Positions 43,159 to 52,272 of a stretch of DNA of 64,000 nt are shown piece after piece (positions within the stretch are counted from its first letter, which is position 1; every line of letters begins with the position of its first letter). Under the pieces are notes generated by a model. That model did no database searches and was not told the origin of the DNA. It saw only the letters and a program-made list of their open reading frames with translations. This DNA is from Planctomycetota bacterium (lineage in GTDB: Bacteria; Planctomycetota; UBA8742; UBA2392). Location of the stretch: assembly GCA_020848275.1 (NCBI GenBank), contig JADLAK010000058.1:56574-120573 (forward strand), read 5' to 3'. A program made the translations under genes and the position numbers.

Positions 43159-46122
43159 CTACTTCACTACGCCGCCTTCGCGAGGCTTGCCCGTGACCGG
43201 CGGCTCGCCCGTCTCCGCGGGCTTGCCGGTGACCGTGGGCTTGGCTTCGTCGGGTTTGCCGCCGCTCGCGATCATTTTCTTGATCGCCGCCGCAACGCGC
43301 GCCGCGGGGATGGCAAATGTACGTGTGCGGTCGCTGCGGGCGATGTTGAGACCCACGATGTTGCCCTTGAGGTCGACGACGGGGCTGCCTTGCTGATAGG
43401 GCATAACGACGCCGTCGTGCTGGATGACGTTGCCGAACTTGTCGCAGCGGTCGTTGATGGGCCCGCGGACGTTGGGCTGGCCCGCGGCGGGCGGCGCCAG
43501 CGGCTTGTCGGCCTCGGCAAGTTCGACCTCGAGATCGACTTCCTTGTCGCCCTGTTTGAGCTTGAGCTTGACGGTGTTGCCGGGCTTCTTGAGCTTCAGG
43601 ATGTCGGCGATGCCCTGATTGCCGGCGACGCGCTGTCCATCGACCGTCAGCAGGATATCGCCGGCCTTGATGCCCGCGAGGTCCGCGGGTGAACCTTCGA
43701 TGACCCCGTTAATCTTCACGCCGTCGTCCTTGGCCAGCGTCACGTCGGTGATGCCGAGGTAGGGAATGCCGGTGCCGGGTTTTTCGGCGTCGGGTTGCGG
43801 CTCCTTGCCGCCGTAGGCTTCGCGGCGCGAGATCAGCTTGATGTCGAGTTCAACGGCCTTGCCCGCGCGGTCGACCACAACCTTGATCGTCTCGCCGGGG
43901 CTGTAGCCGGACAGCGCAGCCTTCAGCTCGTCGGGCGCCCTGATCTCCTTGTCGCCGATCTTCTTGATCAGGTCGCCGATCTTGACGCCCGCTTTCTCGG
44001 CGGGGCCGTCCTTGGTAAGCGCAATCACCTTTACGCCCGCGGCGGGCTTGTCGATGTCCGGCGTCACGCCCATCACGGCGTCATCGAGGCTCGGGCCCGC
44101 TTGTGCGTCGGAGTTGTAGCCCGGCAGCGCGACAAAGCCGTGCGCGAGCGCGTGGCCGCGCGCGTCGAGCGTCGCAATAAACGTGCCTACCGCGGGAACT
44201 TCGCCGGTCGCGGATTTGGCGGCGTCCTCAAATTTCACAAACAACTTCAGCGGCGCTTCGACCTTAAGCAACGCGAGGTCGAGCTTGTTGTCGCGGCCCG
44301 CGACCTTGGCAAACGTTTCCTTGCCTTCGTCGTCGAGCAGCACAATGGCCTCGGTAGTGTCGAGTTCGCTGGCCTTGGTCACGAGGTAGTTGGCGTCAAC
44401 CGCCGTCGCAAAGGCCGCCTGCCGGCCCTTTTGCTTGACGACAAACACCGCCGCCGCTTGCGGCGCCAGCAATTTGTCCCACAACTTCAGCAGGTTGTCG
44501 CCCTGCTTCTGGTCGGCGCGGCGCAGCCAGCCCGCGGTGAATTCCTCTACGCCCTCAAACTGGAACTTGATCACCATCTTCTCGGGGCCGCGCTTGATGG
44601 CGATCGCGGTTTCGCTATCGCCGTCGATGCAGAGCAGCGCGTTGGCGAACTCGATGATGTTGGCAACCTTGTTTTTGCCGACCATCGTGATCACGTCGTC
44701 CTTCTTGAAGCCGGCCTTGTAGGCCGGCGAGTTCTCGGCAATTTCCATCACTTGCACGCCGCCGTACGTGGCGACGCGCGCGCCAAAGGCCGGGACCTTG
44801 AGCTTCAACTTCAGTTTCTTGGCGCCGCGCGTGACGGCGAATTCCTCCTCTGCGCCGTTCTGGACCACATTGGCTATCCAGTCGGTGCCGTCGGCGATTT
44901 TCCGGCCGCCGATGTGCGTGATGGTGTCGCCCTTTTCGAAGCCGGCCTTGGCCGCGGGCGAATCGCTCTTCACGTCCGACACTTTGATGCCCTGCGACGA
45001 CTTGACGACGATGCCGACGGCGGCCTTGATGCCCGCGGTTTCGCAAAGTACCTCAAAGGCCGCAAAATCCTTGCGTTTGCGCAGCGGGTCGAGGTCCTTG
45101 TCGCCGCGCGCGAGCTCGACATCGGCCCAGCCCGCCTTGACGCTGCGGCTGAGCAAATCGACGGCGATTTTTTGCAGGTCGTCCTTTTCCCGGGCCTGTT
45201 TGGTTTCAGACAACAGCGAAGCCACGCAAGCCGCGTTGTAAAGCACCACCGCCGGGCAACCGGCCTTCTTGGTCAGGGGCTCGATCAGCTTCCAGGCCTC
45301 GTCGAACTTCTTGGCCATGTGTTCCTGCATGGCGCGCTCGTATGTCATGGTCTCAGCGTCGGTCAACACCTGGCGCTCGCGGCCGCGGCCAAGGGTCCGG
45401 TCCATGCCGAGCTGCTCGCCCTTCTTCATGCGGTCCAGCGCCTCGACCAGCGTCGCCACGGGCGTGACGTTGTTGATGCTCACGGCGTTGGTCTGGATAG
45501 ACTGGTTGATCGCGATCAGCTTGCCGTTGAGGTCGAATACGGGCCCGCCGGAATCGCCCGAGATCACCGGCGCGTCCATGACGATCATCGAAAACGGATT
45601 TTTGGGCACGAGCACGCGGCCCGCACGCACCACGGCGTCACGCTTGCTCTCGACGCCCAGCGGGTGGCCCATAGCGATCACCCATTGGCCGACGCTGACT
45701 TTGTTCGAGTCGCCGAACTGGACAAACGGGACTTTCTTGCCCTTGGTGTCGGCTTTGACGAGCCCCTGGTCCATTGACTGGTAGTAGCCCGCGACGGTGC
45801 CCTCGAACTCGTCGCCGCCGTAAGTGATGACCTTGCATTTGACGCCGGCGCGCGAGTTGCTCACGTGGCCCGCGGTCGCGATCCAGCCGTCTTCAGAGAT
45901 GAAACTGCCCGAACCCGAAGACCCGCCCATGCGCAGGCCGACAACGGCAGGGCGGTTCTTTTTGGCGACTTCCTGGATCTTCGCCTGCAACTTCGCGAAG
46001 TCCTCCAGCGACGCGACGGGAATATCCGGCGCCGACTGCGCCTGCGGCGTATTGAGCGACGCCAGCGCAAGTGAGACCAGCAGCAGCGTCGAAAGGGCAA
46101 GTCGGGATAGCAACTTGGTCAT
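43159..46122 (-). CDS. Secreted multi-PDZ trypsin-like serine protease with degenerate protease copies
   Basis: The 987-residue protein starts with a signal peptide. A first trypsin-like domain is intact: His about residue 86 in 'TAGHVSN', Asp about 118 in 'QSMDQGLVKA', Ser about 191 in 'SGDSGGPVFDLNG'. Four PDZ-like domains follow, recognisable from 'SPAAKAGFEKGDTITHIGGR', 'SPAYKAGFKKDDVITMVG', 'GPAEKAGVKIGDLIKKIGDK' and 'SPADLAGIKAGDILLTVDGQ'. Between PDZ 2 and 3 is a protease-like segment without the triad ('NYLVTKASELDTTEAIVL'), and the C-terminus repeats only the serine-loop half ('MPYQQGSPVVDLKGNIVG'). It probably acts in periplasmic protein quality control or as a scaffold. ATG 46122 follows GAGGGTAAT. 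Confidence 0.88.
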   Translation of the reverse strand: MTKLLSRLALSTLLLVSLALASLNTPQAQSAPDIPVASLEDFAKLQAKIQEVAKKNRPAVVGLRMGGSSGSGSFISEDGWIATAGHVSNSRAGVKCKVITYGGDEFEGTVAGYYQSMDQGLVKADTKGKKVPFVQFGDSNKVSVGQWVIAMGHPLGVESKRDAVVRAGRVLVPKNPFSMIVMDAPVISGDSGGPVFDLNGKLIAINQSIQTNAVSINNVTPVATLVEALDRMKKGEQLGMDRTLGRGRERQVLTDAETMTYERAMQEHMAKKFDEAWKLIEPLTKKAGCPAVVLYNAACVASLLSETKQAREKDDLQKIAVDLLSRSVKAGWADVELARGDKDLDPLRKRKDFAAFEVLCETAGIKAAVGIVVKSSQGIKVSDVKSDSPAAKAGFEKGDTITHIGGRKIADGTDWIANVVQNGAEEEFAVTRGAKKLKLKLKVPAFGARVATYGGVQVMEIAENSPAYKAGFKKDDVITMVGKNKVANIIEFANALLCIDGDSETAIAIKRGPEKMVIKFQFEGVEEFTAGWLRRADQKQGDNLLKLWDKLLAPQAAAVFVVKQKGRQAAFATAVDANYLVTKASELDTTEAIVLLDDEGKETFAKVAGRDNKLDLALLKVEAPLKLFVKFEDAAKSATGEVPAVGTFIATLDARGHALAHGFVALPGYNSDAQAGPSLDDAVMGVTPDIDKPAAGVKVIALTKDGPAEKAGVKIGDLIKKIGDKEIRAPDELKAALSGYSPGETIKVVVDRAGKAVELDIKLISRREAYGGKEPQPDAEKPGTGIPYLGITDVTLAKDDGVKINGVIEGSPADLAGIKAGDILLTVDGQRVAGNQGIADILKLKKPGNTVKLKLKQGDKEVDLEVELAEADKPLAPPAAGQPNVRGPINDRCDKFGNVIQHDGVVMPYQQGSPVVDLKGNIVGLNIARSDRTRTFAIPAARVAAAIKKMIASGGKPDEAKPTVTGKPAETGEPPVTGKPREGGVVK

Positions 46123-46263
46123 GATTACCCTCGATAATTCCGCGCAGGCATTAAACAAACCTGCTGCAAGCGCCCATAGGTCCTACGTATAAATGTGGCG
46201 GAAAAGGCAGTTAGAGCACCACTTCCCGCGCGCGGCGCAAACTTTTACACAGGGTTGATAACC

Positions 46264-46695
46264 ATGCCGACCTACCTTTTATTGCGCCACGCCGACGCCG
46301 GGGACCGCGCTGACTGGCACGGCGACGACAAGCAGCGCCCGCTGACCGACAAGGGCCGCAAGCAGGCCCAGAAAATGGCCAAGCTGCTGAAGAAGCACGA
46401 AATTGACGAGGTACGCAGCTCACCCGCTGCGCGCTGCATCCAGACCGCCGAACCCGTCGCCGCCGAGATGGGTTTAAGAGTAGTCTCGGACGAGGGCTTG
46501 TTCGAGGGCAGTGCAATCAAGCTTGGCAAGGCCAAGGGCACGTACCTGATCTGCGCCCACGGTGACAACATCCCTGAAACGCTGGATCGGCTGGGCGTGA
46601 AGTGGGAAAAGTGCGCCAAGGGATCGTGCTGGCGGCTGAAAATCAGCGACAAAGGCGAGGTCAATGAAGCCGAGTACATCCCGCCGCAGGCATAG
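46264..46695 (+). CDS. sixA: Phosphohistidine phosphatase SixA
   Basis: The 143-residue protein is a histidine-phosphatase (phosphoglycerate mutase-like fold) of the SixA type. The nucleophile histidine is in 'LLLRHADAGDRADW', and 'EVRSSPAARCIQTAEPVA' and 'TYLICAHGDNIPETL' supply the remaining catalytic residues. SixA removes phosphate from histidine-phosphotransfer proteins such as the nitrogen phosphotransferase system. ATG 46264 was chosen over the upstream ORF-track start. It abuts the convergent 46696 gene: the two stop codons form TAGCTA. Confidence 0.88.
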   Translation: MPTYLLLRHADAGDRADWHGDDKQRPLTDKGRKQAQKMAKLLKKHEIDEVRSSPAARCIQTAEPVAAEMGLRVVSDEGLFEGSAIKLGKAKGTYLICAHGDNIPETLDRLGVKWEKCAKGSCWRLKISDKGEVNEAEYIPPQA

Positions 46696-47235
46696 CTATT
46701 CAGCGGAATTCGGCGACTTTGCCTTTCCCGACGGCATTTGCGGCGGCTCGGGGATCACGAACCCCAGCGCGTAGGTCCCCGGGATCGTAAATTCGGCGGC
46801 AAAATAGCGCGTGGCGCCCGAGGTTTTGTCCGTGAGCTCCGCCTTTGACAATACCCACTTACCGTCCTCCAGTTTTGCCAGCGCGGGCTTTGCGGGGTGC
46901 TTCCATACACCCGAAACGGCGTCGCCCTGAAAGTTCAGCGTGAACGGGTGGCTGAATGCCTTGCCCTCCTTGGGCGCAACGCGGTAAGCCACCAGCGGGC
47001 GGAACGAGTCGGCGAAAGCCGCCAATTCTTTCAATATCTCGAAATCAATCTCTGCGGGCGCAAGTTTCTCCTCCTTATGGATCACCAGCGGCGCGGGCGG
47101 GCTCTCGCCGCGCAACGATGGATACACCGTCGCAAACACCAACACACCCGCCGCGGCCATCAGCAGCCACGGCATGGGCTTGAGGATGCGCCACTCGCGC
47201 GCCAGAATACCGCCTGCGTTCACCTGGTCTGACAT
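46696..47235 (-). CDS. Membrane-anchored hypothetical protein
   Basis: The 179-residue protein has a cytoplasmic N-terminus of about 20 residues, one membrane helix ('PWLLMAAAGVLVFATVYPSL') and a periplasmic domain with beta-rich content ('PFTLNFQGDAVSGVWKHPAK'). No family recognised. ATG 47235 lies opposite the start of the enoyl-CoA hydratase gene, in the same CATG. An ATG five codons upstream (47250) is possible and would overlap the divergent gene further. Confidence 0.7.
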   Translation of the reverse strand: MSDQVNAGGILAREWRILKPMPWLLMAAAGVLVFATVYPSLRGESPPAPLVIHKEEKLAPAEIDFEILKELAAFADSFRPLVAYRVAPKEGKAFSHPFTLNFQGDAVSGVWKHPAKPALAKLEDGKWVLSKAELTDKTSGATRYFAAEFTIPGTYALGFVIPEPPQMPSGKAKSPNSAE

Positions 47236-48022
47236 GCCCGATCCCCACATCACCGTCCGCAACGAAAACCGCGTAACGCGCATTATCCTGCATTGCCCCC
47301 CGCTGAACATCCTCACGGCCGGGCTGCAAACCAAGCTACGCGCCGAGGTCGAGGCCGCGTCGCGCCGTAACGATGTTAACTTGCTGATTCTGCAAAGCGG
47401 CATTCCCGGTTGTTTTTCCGGCGGCGCTGACGTCGCCGAACACCTCGGCCGCGACAAAGTGCAGGCGATGCTCGCCGCAGCACACGGCCTGATCGAGGCC
47501 TTGCTGCGCTGCCCCGTACCGACGCTTTGCGCCGTCAACGGCACGTGTCTTGGCGGCGCGTTTGAACTTGCGCTGGCCTGCGACATGCAACTGGTCGCGA
47601 CCGAGGCCAAGCTCGGCCTGCCCGAGATCACGCTTGGCGCCTATCCGCCCGCGGCGCTGGTGCTGGCGCCCCAGAAGCTGCCGCCCGCGCTGGCAGCCGA
47701 ACTCATCACCGGCGGCGTGATCTACCCCGCACATCAACTGGCCCAACGCGGCGCGGGTTTCAGCCTCGTGGTCAGTGCAGCCCTGGACGCCGAGGTCGAG
47801 GCCGTCGCCTCTCGCTACTCCGGCCTACCCCGGGGCCCGCTGGTGGAAGCCACCTGCCTGCTTCGCAGCGGCGCAGCCGAGCGTTTTCGTGCGGCTGTGG
47901 GCCCGATGGAGCAGAACTACCTTGAACGGTTGTTGGCCATTGATGACGCAGTCGAGGGGTCCAAAGCCTTCCTTGAGAAGCGCAAACCGGCTTGGTCACA
48001 CAAAGGCCATGATCGTGCCTGA
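47234..48022 (+). CDS. Enoyl-CoA hydratase/isomerase family protein
   Basis: The 262-residue protein is a crotonase-fold enzyme. The oxyanion-hole segments are 'PGCFSGGADVAEHLG' and 'CAVNGTCLGGAFELALACD', followed by 'AKLGLPEITLGAYPPAAL'. It acts on an acyl-CoA thioester, but the usual second catalytic Glu is not clearly placed, so hydratase versus isomerase or a dienoyl-CoA hydratase cannot be told apart. No other beta-oxidation genes are nearby. The stop codon lies within an 18-base palindrome GTGCCTGAATTCAGGCAC (48015-48032). The next 250 bases contain no convincing gene. Confidence 0.87.
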   Translation: MPDPHITVRNENRVTRIILHCPPLNILTAGLQTKLRAEVEAASRRNDVNLLILQSGIPGCFSGGADVAEHLGRDKVQAMLAAAHGLIEALLRCPVPTLCAVNGTCLGGAFELALACDMQLVATEAKLGLPEITLGAYPPAALVLAPQKLPPALAAELITGGVIYPAHQLAQRGAGFSLVVSAALDAEVEAVASRYSGLPRGPLVEATCLLRSGAAERFRAAVGPMEQNYLERLLAIDDAVEGSKAFLEKRKPAWSHKGHDRA

Positions 48023-48279
48023 ATTCAGGCACATCAAATTTGGGCGTAAGGTTTCGATATACTCCGCGTTCTAAGAGCTTGTTTAATAAGCCTGAGCCCA
48101 GGAAATGCGCCGTGCCGACCAAGCAGATCAAGAAGGGCGAGCGATGCATGGCTGGAGGTCATGTGAAGCGAGCACGACGCAGAGATGCGACGGTCGCCGC
48201 AAGCAGTTCCTGGCGAACGGGTTTTTAAACATGCTCGAGCTGCGATAATCGTAGAAACACTGGCCCAGACGGGGATTCC

Positions 48280-49911
48280 ATGAAGCGCAGCGCGTTCATT
48301 CTTTTTGCCGGTTTGCTTGTTGGCCTGGTGTGCACGCATTTCGTCAACGCCGCCAAGGTCGACAAGCGCGCGCTCGCCAAAGCCTGGGGCCCGGCTGAAC
48401 GCCTGTTGAAGGAAGCCAAGGACGTCGCCGCGCAAGTGGACGCCGTCAAGGCGCTCAACGGCCTGCTCGACAAAGACACGGCGCTGGAGCTGCTGAAATT
48501 CTACGAGCCCAATGACAAAGTCGGCGACCCGCCGCCCAAAGGCAAGCCGCCCGCCAAGCCCGACACGCGCCCGAAGGATTCCCACAAAGTCGCAACGGCA
48601 ATCCTGCGCGCCGTGGCGTCGATGACCGACCCCGATGAAGCTTTGCAGTTCAAGGACCAGGTTAACGCCCGCGACACGTGGCCGTTGCGTGTGCGCATGT
48701 CGATGCTCGATGCCGTCGGCGGTTGCGCCGCCGAGTCGACGAACTGCCTGAACCTGCTGATAGACCTGGGCAAGACCTGCCCGGACACCGACATGCGCGT
48801 GCTGTCGATCGACCACCTCAAGCGTTTCGCGAAAAACGATGTGGTGCGCGAAACCGTGTTCAACCTGCTTGGCGACCGCTCCTGGCGCGTGCGCGACGTC
48901 GCCATCGACGCCGCCGTCGAGTGCGCGGGCATCGAGCGCGACCGTTTCCTGCTTGCGCTGATCAACCGGCTCTACCACGAAGAAGGCAAGCTGCGCAAAA
49001 ATCTCGCCGATGCGCTGCAGAAAATCACCGGCGAAAACCTCGGCACCAGTTGCGACAACTGGTGCGACTGGTGGACCTTCAAATACAAGAGCGACAAGGG
49101 CCTGCCGCCGCACAAGGCCGACAAGGGCGCGACCTCGGCGCGGCGCATCTTCGAGACCGAGACGTTCTCCAACCGTTTTATTTTCCTGATCGACTCCTCG
49201 GTCTCGATGACGGAAAAAATCTCGCCCGAGGAACGCGAGCGCCTGAAGAAGTCGTTCACACGCGGGCCGGGCGAAAACAAGGACCCCGACCGCGAGCCTG
49301 ATGGGCGCAGAAAACTCGACTGGAACAAGATCACCTGCAAGCTCGACCTCGCGCGCGAGGAACTCATCCGCAGCCTGGAAGTCATGGACCCGGCCAAGAC
49401 CGTATTCACGATCATCGCGTTCTCCGACGACTGCAAATTCTGGAAGGAAGAACTCGTGCCCACCGACGCCAAGAATCGCGGCGAGGCCGAGAACTGGCTG
49501 CGCGGCCTCAAGGGCAAGAACCTGACCAACGTTTACGGCGCGCTCGACGAGGCCTACGACTTCTGCGAGAAACTCGCGGGCATCGACCCCAAAAAGAGTG
49601 AAAAGGGCGGCAAGGTCGTCACGGGCCCGCACCCCGACGAATACATCCCTGATACGATTTACATCTACACCGACGGCTACGCGACCGTGGGCAAGTATTG
49701 CGGCGACAAGAAAGAGTCCGACAAAGTCGGCGCCGAGAAGTACGCGCCGGTCTACGCCGAGATCATGGTGAACATGGTCAACGAGGTAGTCGACCGCAAC
49801 CGCGTCTGCCGCATGCAGATCAACAGCGTGGGCGTAGGCCGCCAGGACAAGCGCACGCTGGGCAATCTGGCGCGCATGAACAAGGGCGTCTACGTCGCCC
49901 TCGGCCAGTAA
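48280..49911 (+). CDS. Secreted HEAT-like / von Willebrand factor A domain protein
   Basis: The 543-residue protein has a signal peptide ('FILFAGLLVGLVCTHFVNAA'), a helical repeat part to about residue 275 ('DMRVLSIDHLKRFAKNDVVR', 'SWRVRDVAIDAAVECAGIER') and a C-terminal VWA domain with an intact metal site: 'FIFLIDSSVSM' (DxSxS), the Thr in 'KNLTNVYGALDEA' and the Asp in 'IYIYTDGYAT'. VWA proteins bind protein partners through the bound metal. The combination of repeat solenoid and VWA is common in large-genome secretomes such as planctomycetes. The stop lies only 5 bases before the GxxExxY unit. Confidence 0.85.
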   Translation: MKRSAFILFAGLLVGLVCTHFVNAAKVDKRALAKAWGPAERLLKEAKDVAAQVDAVKALNGLLDKDTALELLKFYEPNDKVGDPPPKGKPPAKPDTRPKDSHKVATAILRAVASMTDPDEALQFKDQVNARDTWPLRVRMSMLDAVGGCAAESTNCLNLLIDLGKTCPDTDMRVLSIDHLKRFAKNDVVRETVFNLLGDRSWRVRDVAIDAAVECAGIERDRFLLALINRLYHEEGKLRKNLADALQKITGENLGTSCDNWCDWWTFKYKSDKGLPPHKADKGATSARRIFETETFSNRFIFLIDSSVSMTEKISPEERERLKKSFTRGPGENKDPDREPDGRRKLDWNKITCKLDLAREELIRSLEVMDPAKTVFTIIAFSDDCKFWKEELVPTDAKNRGEAENWLRGLKGKNLTNVYGALDEAYDFCEKLAGIDPKKSEKGGKVVTGPHPDEYIPDTIYIYTDGYATVGKYCGDKKESDKVGAEKYAPVYAEIMVNMVNEVVDRNRVCRMQINSVGVGRQDKRTLGNLARMNKGVYVALGQ

Positions 49912-49915
49912 ATTT

Positions 49916-50374
49916 CTTTTTTACCACGGAGAACACGGAAAAACGCGGAGGTGTTCGTGGGCAAGCTATTGCTCGAAGAAGAAACGTACGCAATTCGCGG
50001 CGCTGCCATCGAAGTGCACAAGACAATGGGCCACGGATTCCTTGAAGCTGTGTATCAGGAAACCCTTGAAATAGAGCTTGGAGACCGAAATGTCCCGTTC
50101 GAAGCTCAAAAGGCTTTGAACATCACGTGCATAGGCCGCCTTCTTAAGAAACAGTACATCGCGGATCTAGTTTGCTTTGGAAGCGTGCTGGTAGAGATCA
50201 AATGCATTGCCAAAATCGGCGACGTCGAGCGTGCCCAGCTGCTCAATTACCTTGCGGCAACCGGGATCAAAGTTGGCCTGATCATCAATTTTGGAAGCCG
50301 AGGAAAGCTCGAAGTCGAGCGATTAGTGGTCTGACCTCACTCCGTGTGACTCCGTGTTCTCCGTGGCTAAAATT
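49916..50374. mobile_element. Candidate TIR-bounded unit carrying GxxExxY gene (word repeat L)
   Basis: The arms TTTTTTACCACGGAGAACAC... (from 49916) and ...CTCCGTGTTCTCCGTGGCTAAAA (to about 50374) are reverse complements over about 30 bases with few differences. They enclose a single 125-residue GxxExxY gene. AAATT flanks both sides (taAATTt / aAAATTag) and might be a short target duplication, but AT-rich flanks make this weak. No transposase is encoded. Confidence 0.6.
49957..50334 (+). CDS. GxxExxY family protein
   Basis: The 125-residue protein matches the GxxExxY family, named for 'GHGFLEAVYQ' here ('VHKTMGHGFLEAVYQETLEI'). Other hallmarks are 'RLLKKQYIADLVCFGSVLVE' and 'AQLLNYLAATGIKVGLIINF'. 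The PD-(D/E)XK-like layout (D in 'IADLV', E-x-K in 'VEIKC') suggests a nuclease fold, but that is inference. GTG 49957 has GGAG 6 bases upstream, supplied by the left repeat arm. Base composition is AT-richer than neighbours. Confidence 0.88.
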   Translation: MGKLLLEEETYAIRGAAIEVHKTMGHGFLEAVYQETLEIELGDRNVPFEAQKALNITCIGRLLKKQYIADLVCFGSVLVEIKCIAKIGDVERAQLLNYLAATGIKVGLIINFGSRGKLEVERLVV

Positions 50375-50477
50375 AGTGTTATGCGATTTTGTGCAATTCC
50401 GCCGCATAGGCGCATTTCATGGGGTAGAATCTCATTGGCGCGCTTCACTGACAATCTTGCATCAAAGGAGTGCGCCT

Positions 50478-51041
50478 ATGGGCACCGTCCAGATATTAAA
50501 TTCGCCGCGCGCCACCCGTCGCGTGGAAAAACCTCAAGAACCCATGCTTAGGCGCATTCATCTGGACTCCCGCAAGTTGCGGCTGTTCGGCGGCATCGCG
50601 TTGCTGATCGGGGCGTTCTTCCTTCTGTTGTGGTGGCGCGGGGTGTTTACGCCGCCGGACAGCGAAGAAGGCCTGATTCGCCGCCTCACCCTGACTTTCA
50701 AGGAGCGCGTCTCGGCGCACGACTGGCCGGGCGTGGCGGAACTCTGCGACATGACGCCGCAACGCGCCGAGCAATGGATCAAGTCGGTGCAGGTCGGCCC
50801 GGCCAACGCCATTGTCGTCGACGACGTGCAGTTCCCTGTGGGCTTTGCTGTGCCGACCGACGCGCAGAGCTATGAGTTGCAGGTGACGGTGTTTGCGCAC
50901 GGCCAGGCGGGGCCCTTCAGCTTCACGGATTCGCGGCCGCGAACGGGCATCGTGAACTACGTGCGCGTGAACGGAAAGTGGCGCGTGGACATCGAGAAGT
51001 CGGCTGCGGCGTTTGGCGTACCGATACCACCGAAACGGTAG
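50478..51041 (+). CDS. Single-pass membrane hypothetical protein
   Basis: The 187-residue protein has an N-terminal cytoplasmic segment of about 35 residues, one membrane helix ('LFGGIALLIGAFFLLLWW') and a periplasmic domain ('LTFKERVSAHDWPGVAELCD' ... 'SRPRTGIVNYVRVNGKWRVD') that resembles NTF2-like accessory domains in pattern only. ATG 50478 has AAAGGAG 7 bases upstream, an ideal spacing. It converges on mraY with a 4-base gap. Confidence 0.75.
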   Translation: MGTVQILNSPRATRRVEKPQEPMLRRIHLDSRKLRLFGGIALLIGAFFLLLWWRGVFTPPDSEEGLIRRLTLTFKERVSAHDWPGVAELCDMTPQRAEQWIKSVQVGPANAIVVDDVQFPVGFAVPTDAQSYELQVTVFAHGQAGPFSFTDSRPRTGIVNYVRVNGKWRVDIEKSAAAFGVPIPPKR

Positions 51042-51045
51042 CAAC

Positions 51046-52272
51046 TTACGGTTTTGAGACGACGACGGCATCCGGCACAACGCGCGTTTGCGTCGCCGTG
51101 GGTTCGGCACTGGGCGTCGAGGGCCGAATCATCGTCGCGCTGAGCGCCAGCGCGATCATCGCGCAGGCAATCGCGGCGCCGATGAAATGCCGCGTTACTT
51201 TGGTTTCGTGCCAGCCGCTGAATTGGAAGTGATGGTGCAGCGGCGCGCACTTGAAGATGCGCTTGCCCTTGGTCGCCTTGAAGTAGCCAACTTGCAGCAT
51301 GACCGACAGCGCTTCGACGACAAACACGCCGCCCGCGACTGCGAGAATCAGCTCAAGGCCGGACATCACCGCGATAAAACCCATCAACGCGCCGAGGCTC
51401 AGGCTGCCCGTGTCGCCCATGAAGACCCGCGCCGGATGCTTGTTCCAGAACAGGAACCCTGCCAACGCCCCCGATGCCGCGAAGCCGGTGATCACCGTGC
51501 CCATCTGCACGCCTGCGAAGCCGGGCTGGCCCAACAAGCAAAGCAGGAGCGCGCAGCCGCCAAGCGCCAAGAATGCCACGCTACCCGTTCCCCCCGCGAG
51601 GCCATCCAGGCCGTCCGAAAGATTGAAGGCGTTGCCGGCTCCGACAATTACGAACGTCCCGATCGGGACCATCCACCAGCCAAGCGGCAGCGTTGCAAAC
51701 GGCAGGTGCAGCGAAAACGCTTCCGGCCCCATGGCCAATACGGCTCCGATGCACGCAAGAACCGCGATCAACGTCTGAACAGCAAGCTTTGCCCGTCCCG
51801 AAATGCCGTCCTTGCCGAGCTTCTTGAGCTTGCGGTAGTCGTCGACAAAGCCGAGTGTGGCGTTGCTAAGCAACACGAGTCCCGCCAGCACGGCGAACAC
51901 GCAGACATTCATCCCTTGCTGACGGTTCTGATGCAATATCAGGCTGTATTCGTCCTTATTCAAGCCGAAGGACAAATTCAATGGAAACCGGACCATGAAC
52001 TCTGCGGCAATGGCAATACCGAGGCACAGCGAAGCGAGAATCACGGGCACAATAAAAGCGCCGCCCATCGTCGGCGTGTTTTTCTTGGTGCCGTGAAGCA
52101 TCGCTAGATATTCGCTGGCCTTACGGTTCTCCCCGTCGTTGATCTTCTGTTTCACCAGCCACGGGATGACGAGGCGACCGGCGATGACGCTGCCCAGCAC
52201 CGCAAACAGCCAAACGCCGACAACTGGTGCGACCCACGGCAACATCAGTTCAAGTTGCACTGTTCCAAGCAT
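51046..52272 (-). CDS. mraY: Phospho-N-acetylmuramoyl-pentapeptide transferase MraY
   Basis: The 408-residue membrane enzyme transfers phospho-MurNAc-pentapeptide to undecaprenyl phosphate, forming lipid I. Motifs are 'KKNTPTMGGAFIVPVILASL', 'LGFVDDYRKLKKLGKDGI', 'NAFNLSDGLDGLAGG', 'FMGDTGSLSLGALMGF' and 'APLHHHFQFSGWHETKVTRH'. It has about ten helices and is about 50 residues longer than E. coli MraY because of expanded loops. ATG 52272 has GAGGA 6 bases upstream. It ends the dcw run in this window; murD, ftsW and murG do not follow. Confidence 0.95.
   Translation of the reverse strand: MLGTVQLELMLPWVAPVVGVWLFAVLGSVIAGRLVIPWLVKQKINDGENRKASEYLAMLHGTKKNTPTMGGAFIVPVILASLCLGIAIAAEFMVRFPLNLSFGLNKDEYSLILHQNRQQGMNVCVFAVLAGLVLLSNATLGFVDDYRKLKKLGKDGISGRAKLAVQTLIAVLACIGAVLAMGPEAFSLHLPFATLPLGWWMVPIGTFVIVGAGNAFNLSDGLDGLAGGTGSVAFLALGGCALLLCLLGQPGFAGVQMGTVITGFAASGALAGFLFWNKHPARVFMGDTGSLSLGALMGFIAVMSGLELILAVAGGVFVVEALSVMLQVGYFKATKGKRIFKCAPLHHHFQFSGWHETKVTRHFIGAAIACAMIALALSATMIRPSTPSAEPTATQTRVVPDAVVVSKP

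Noticed and set aside
48040-48228. 62-residue ORF downstream of the enoyl-CoA hydratase
   Set aside because: It has no clear ribosome binding site or conserved pattern, and its composition looks non-coding. The gap was left unannotated.
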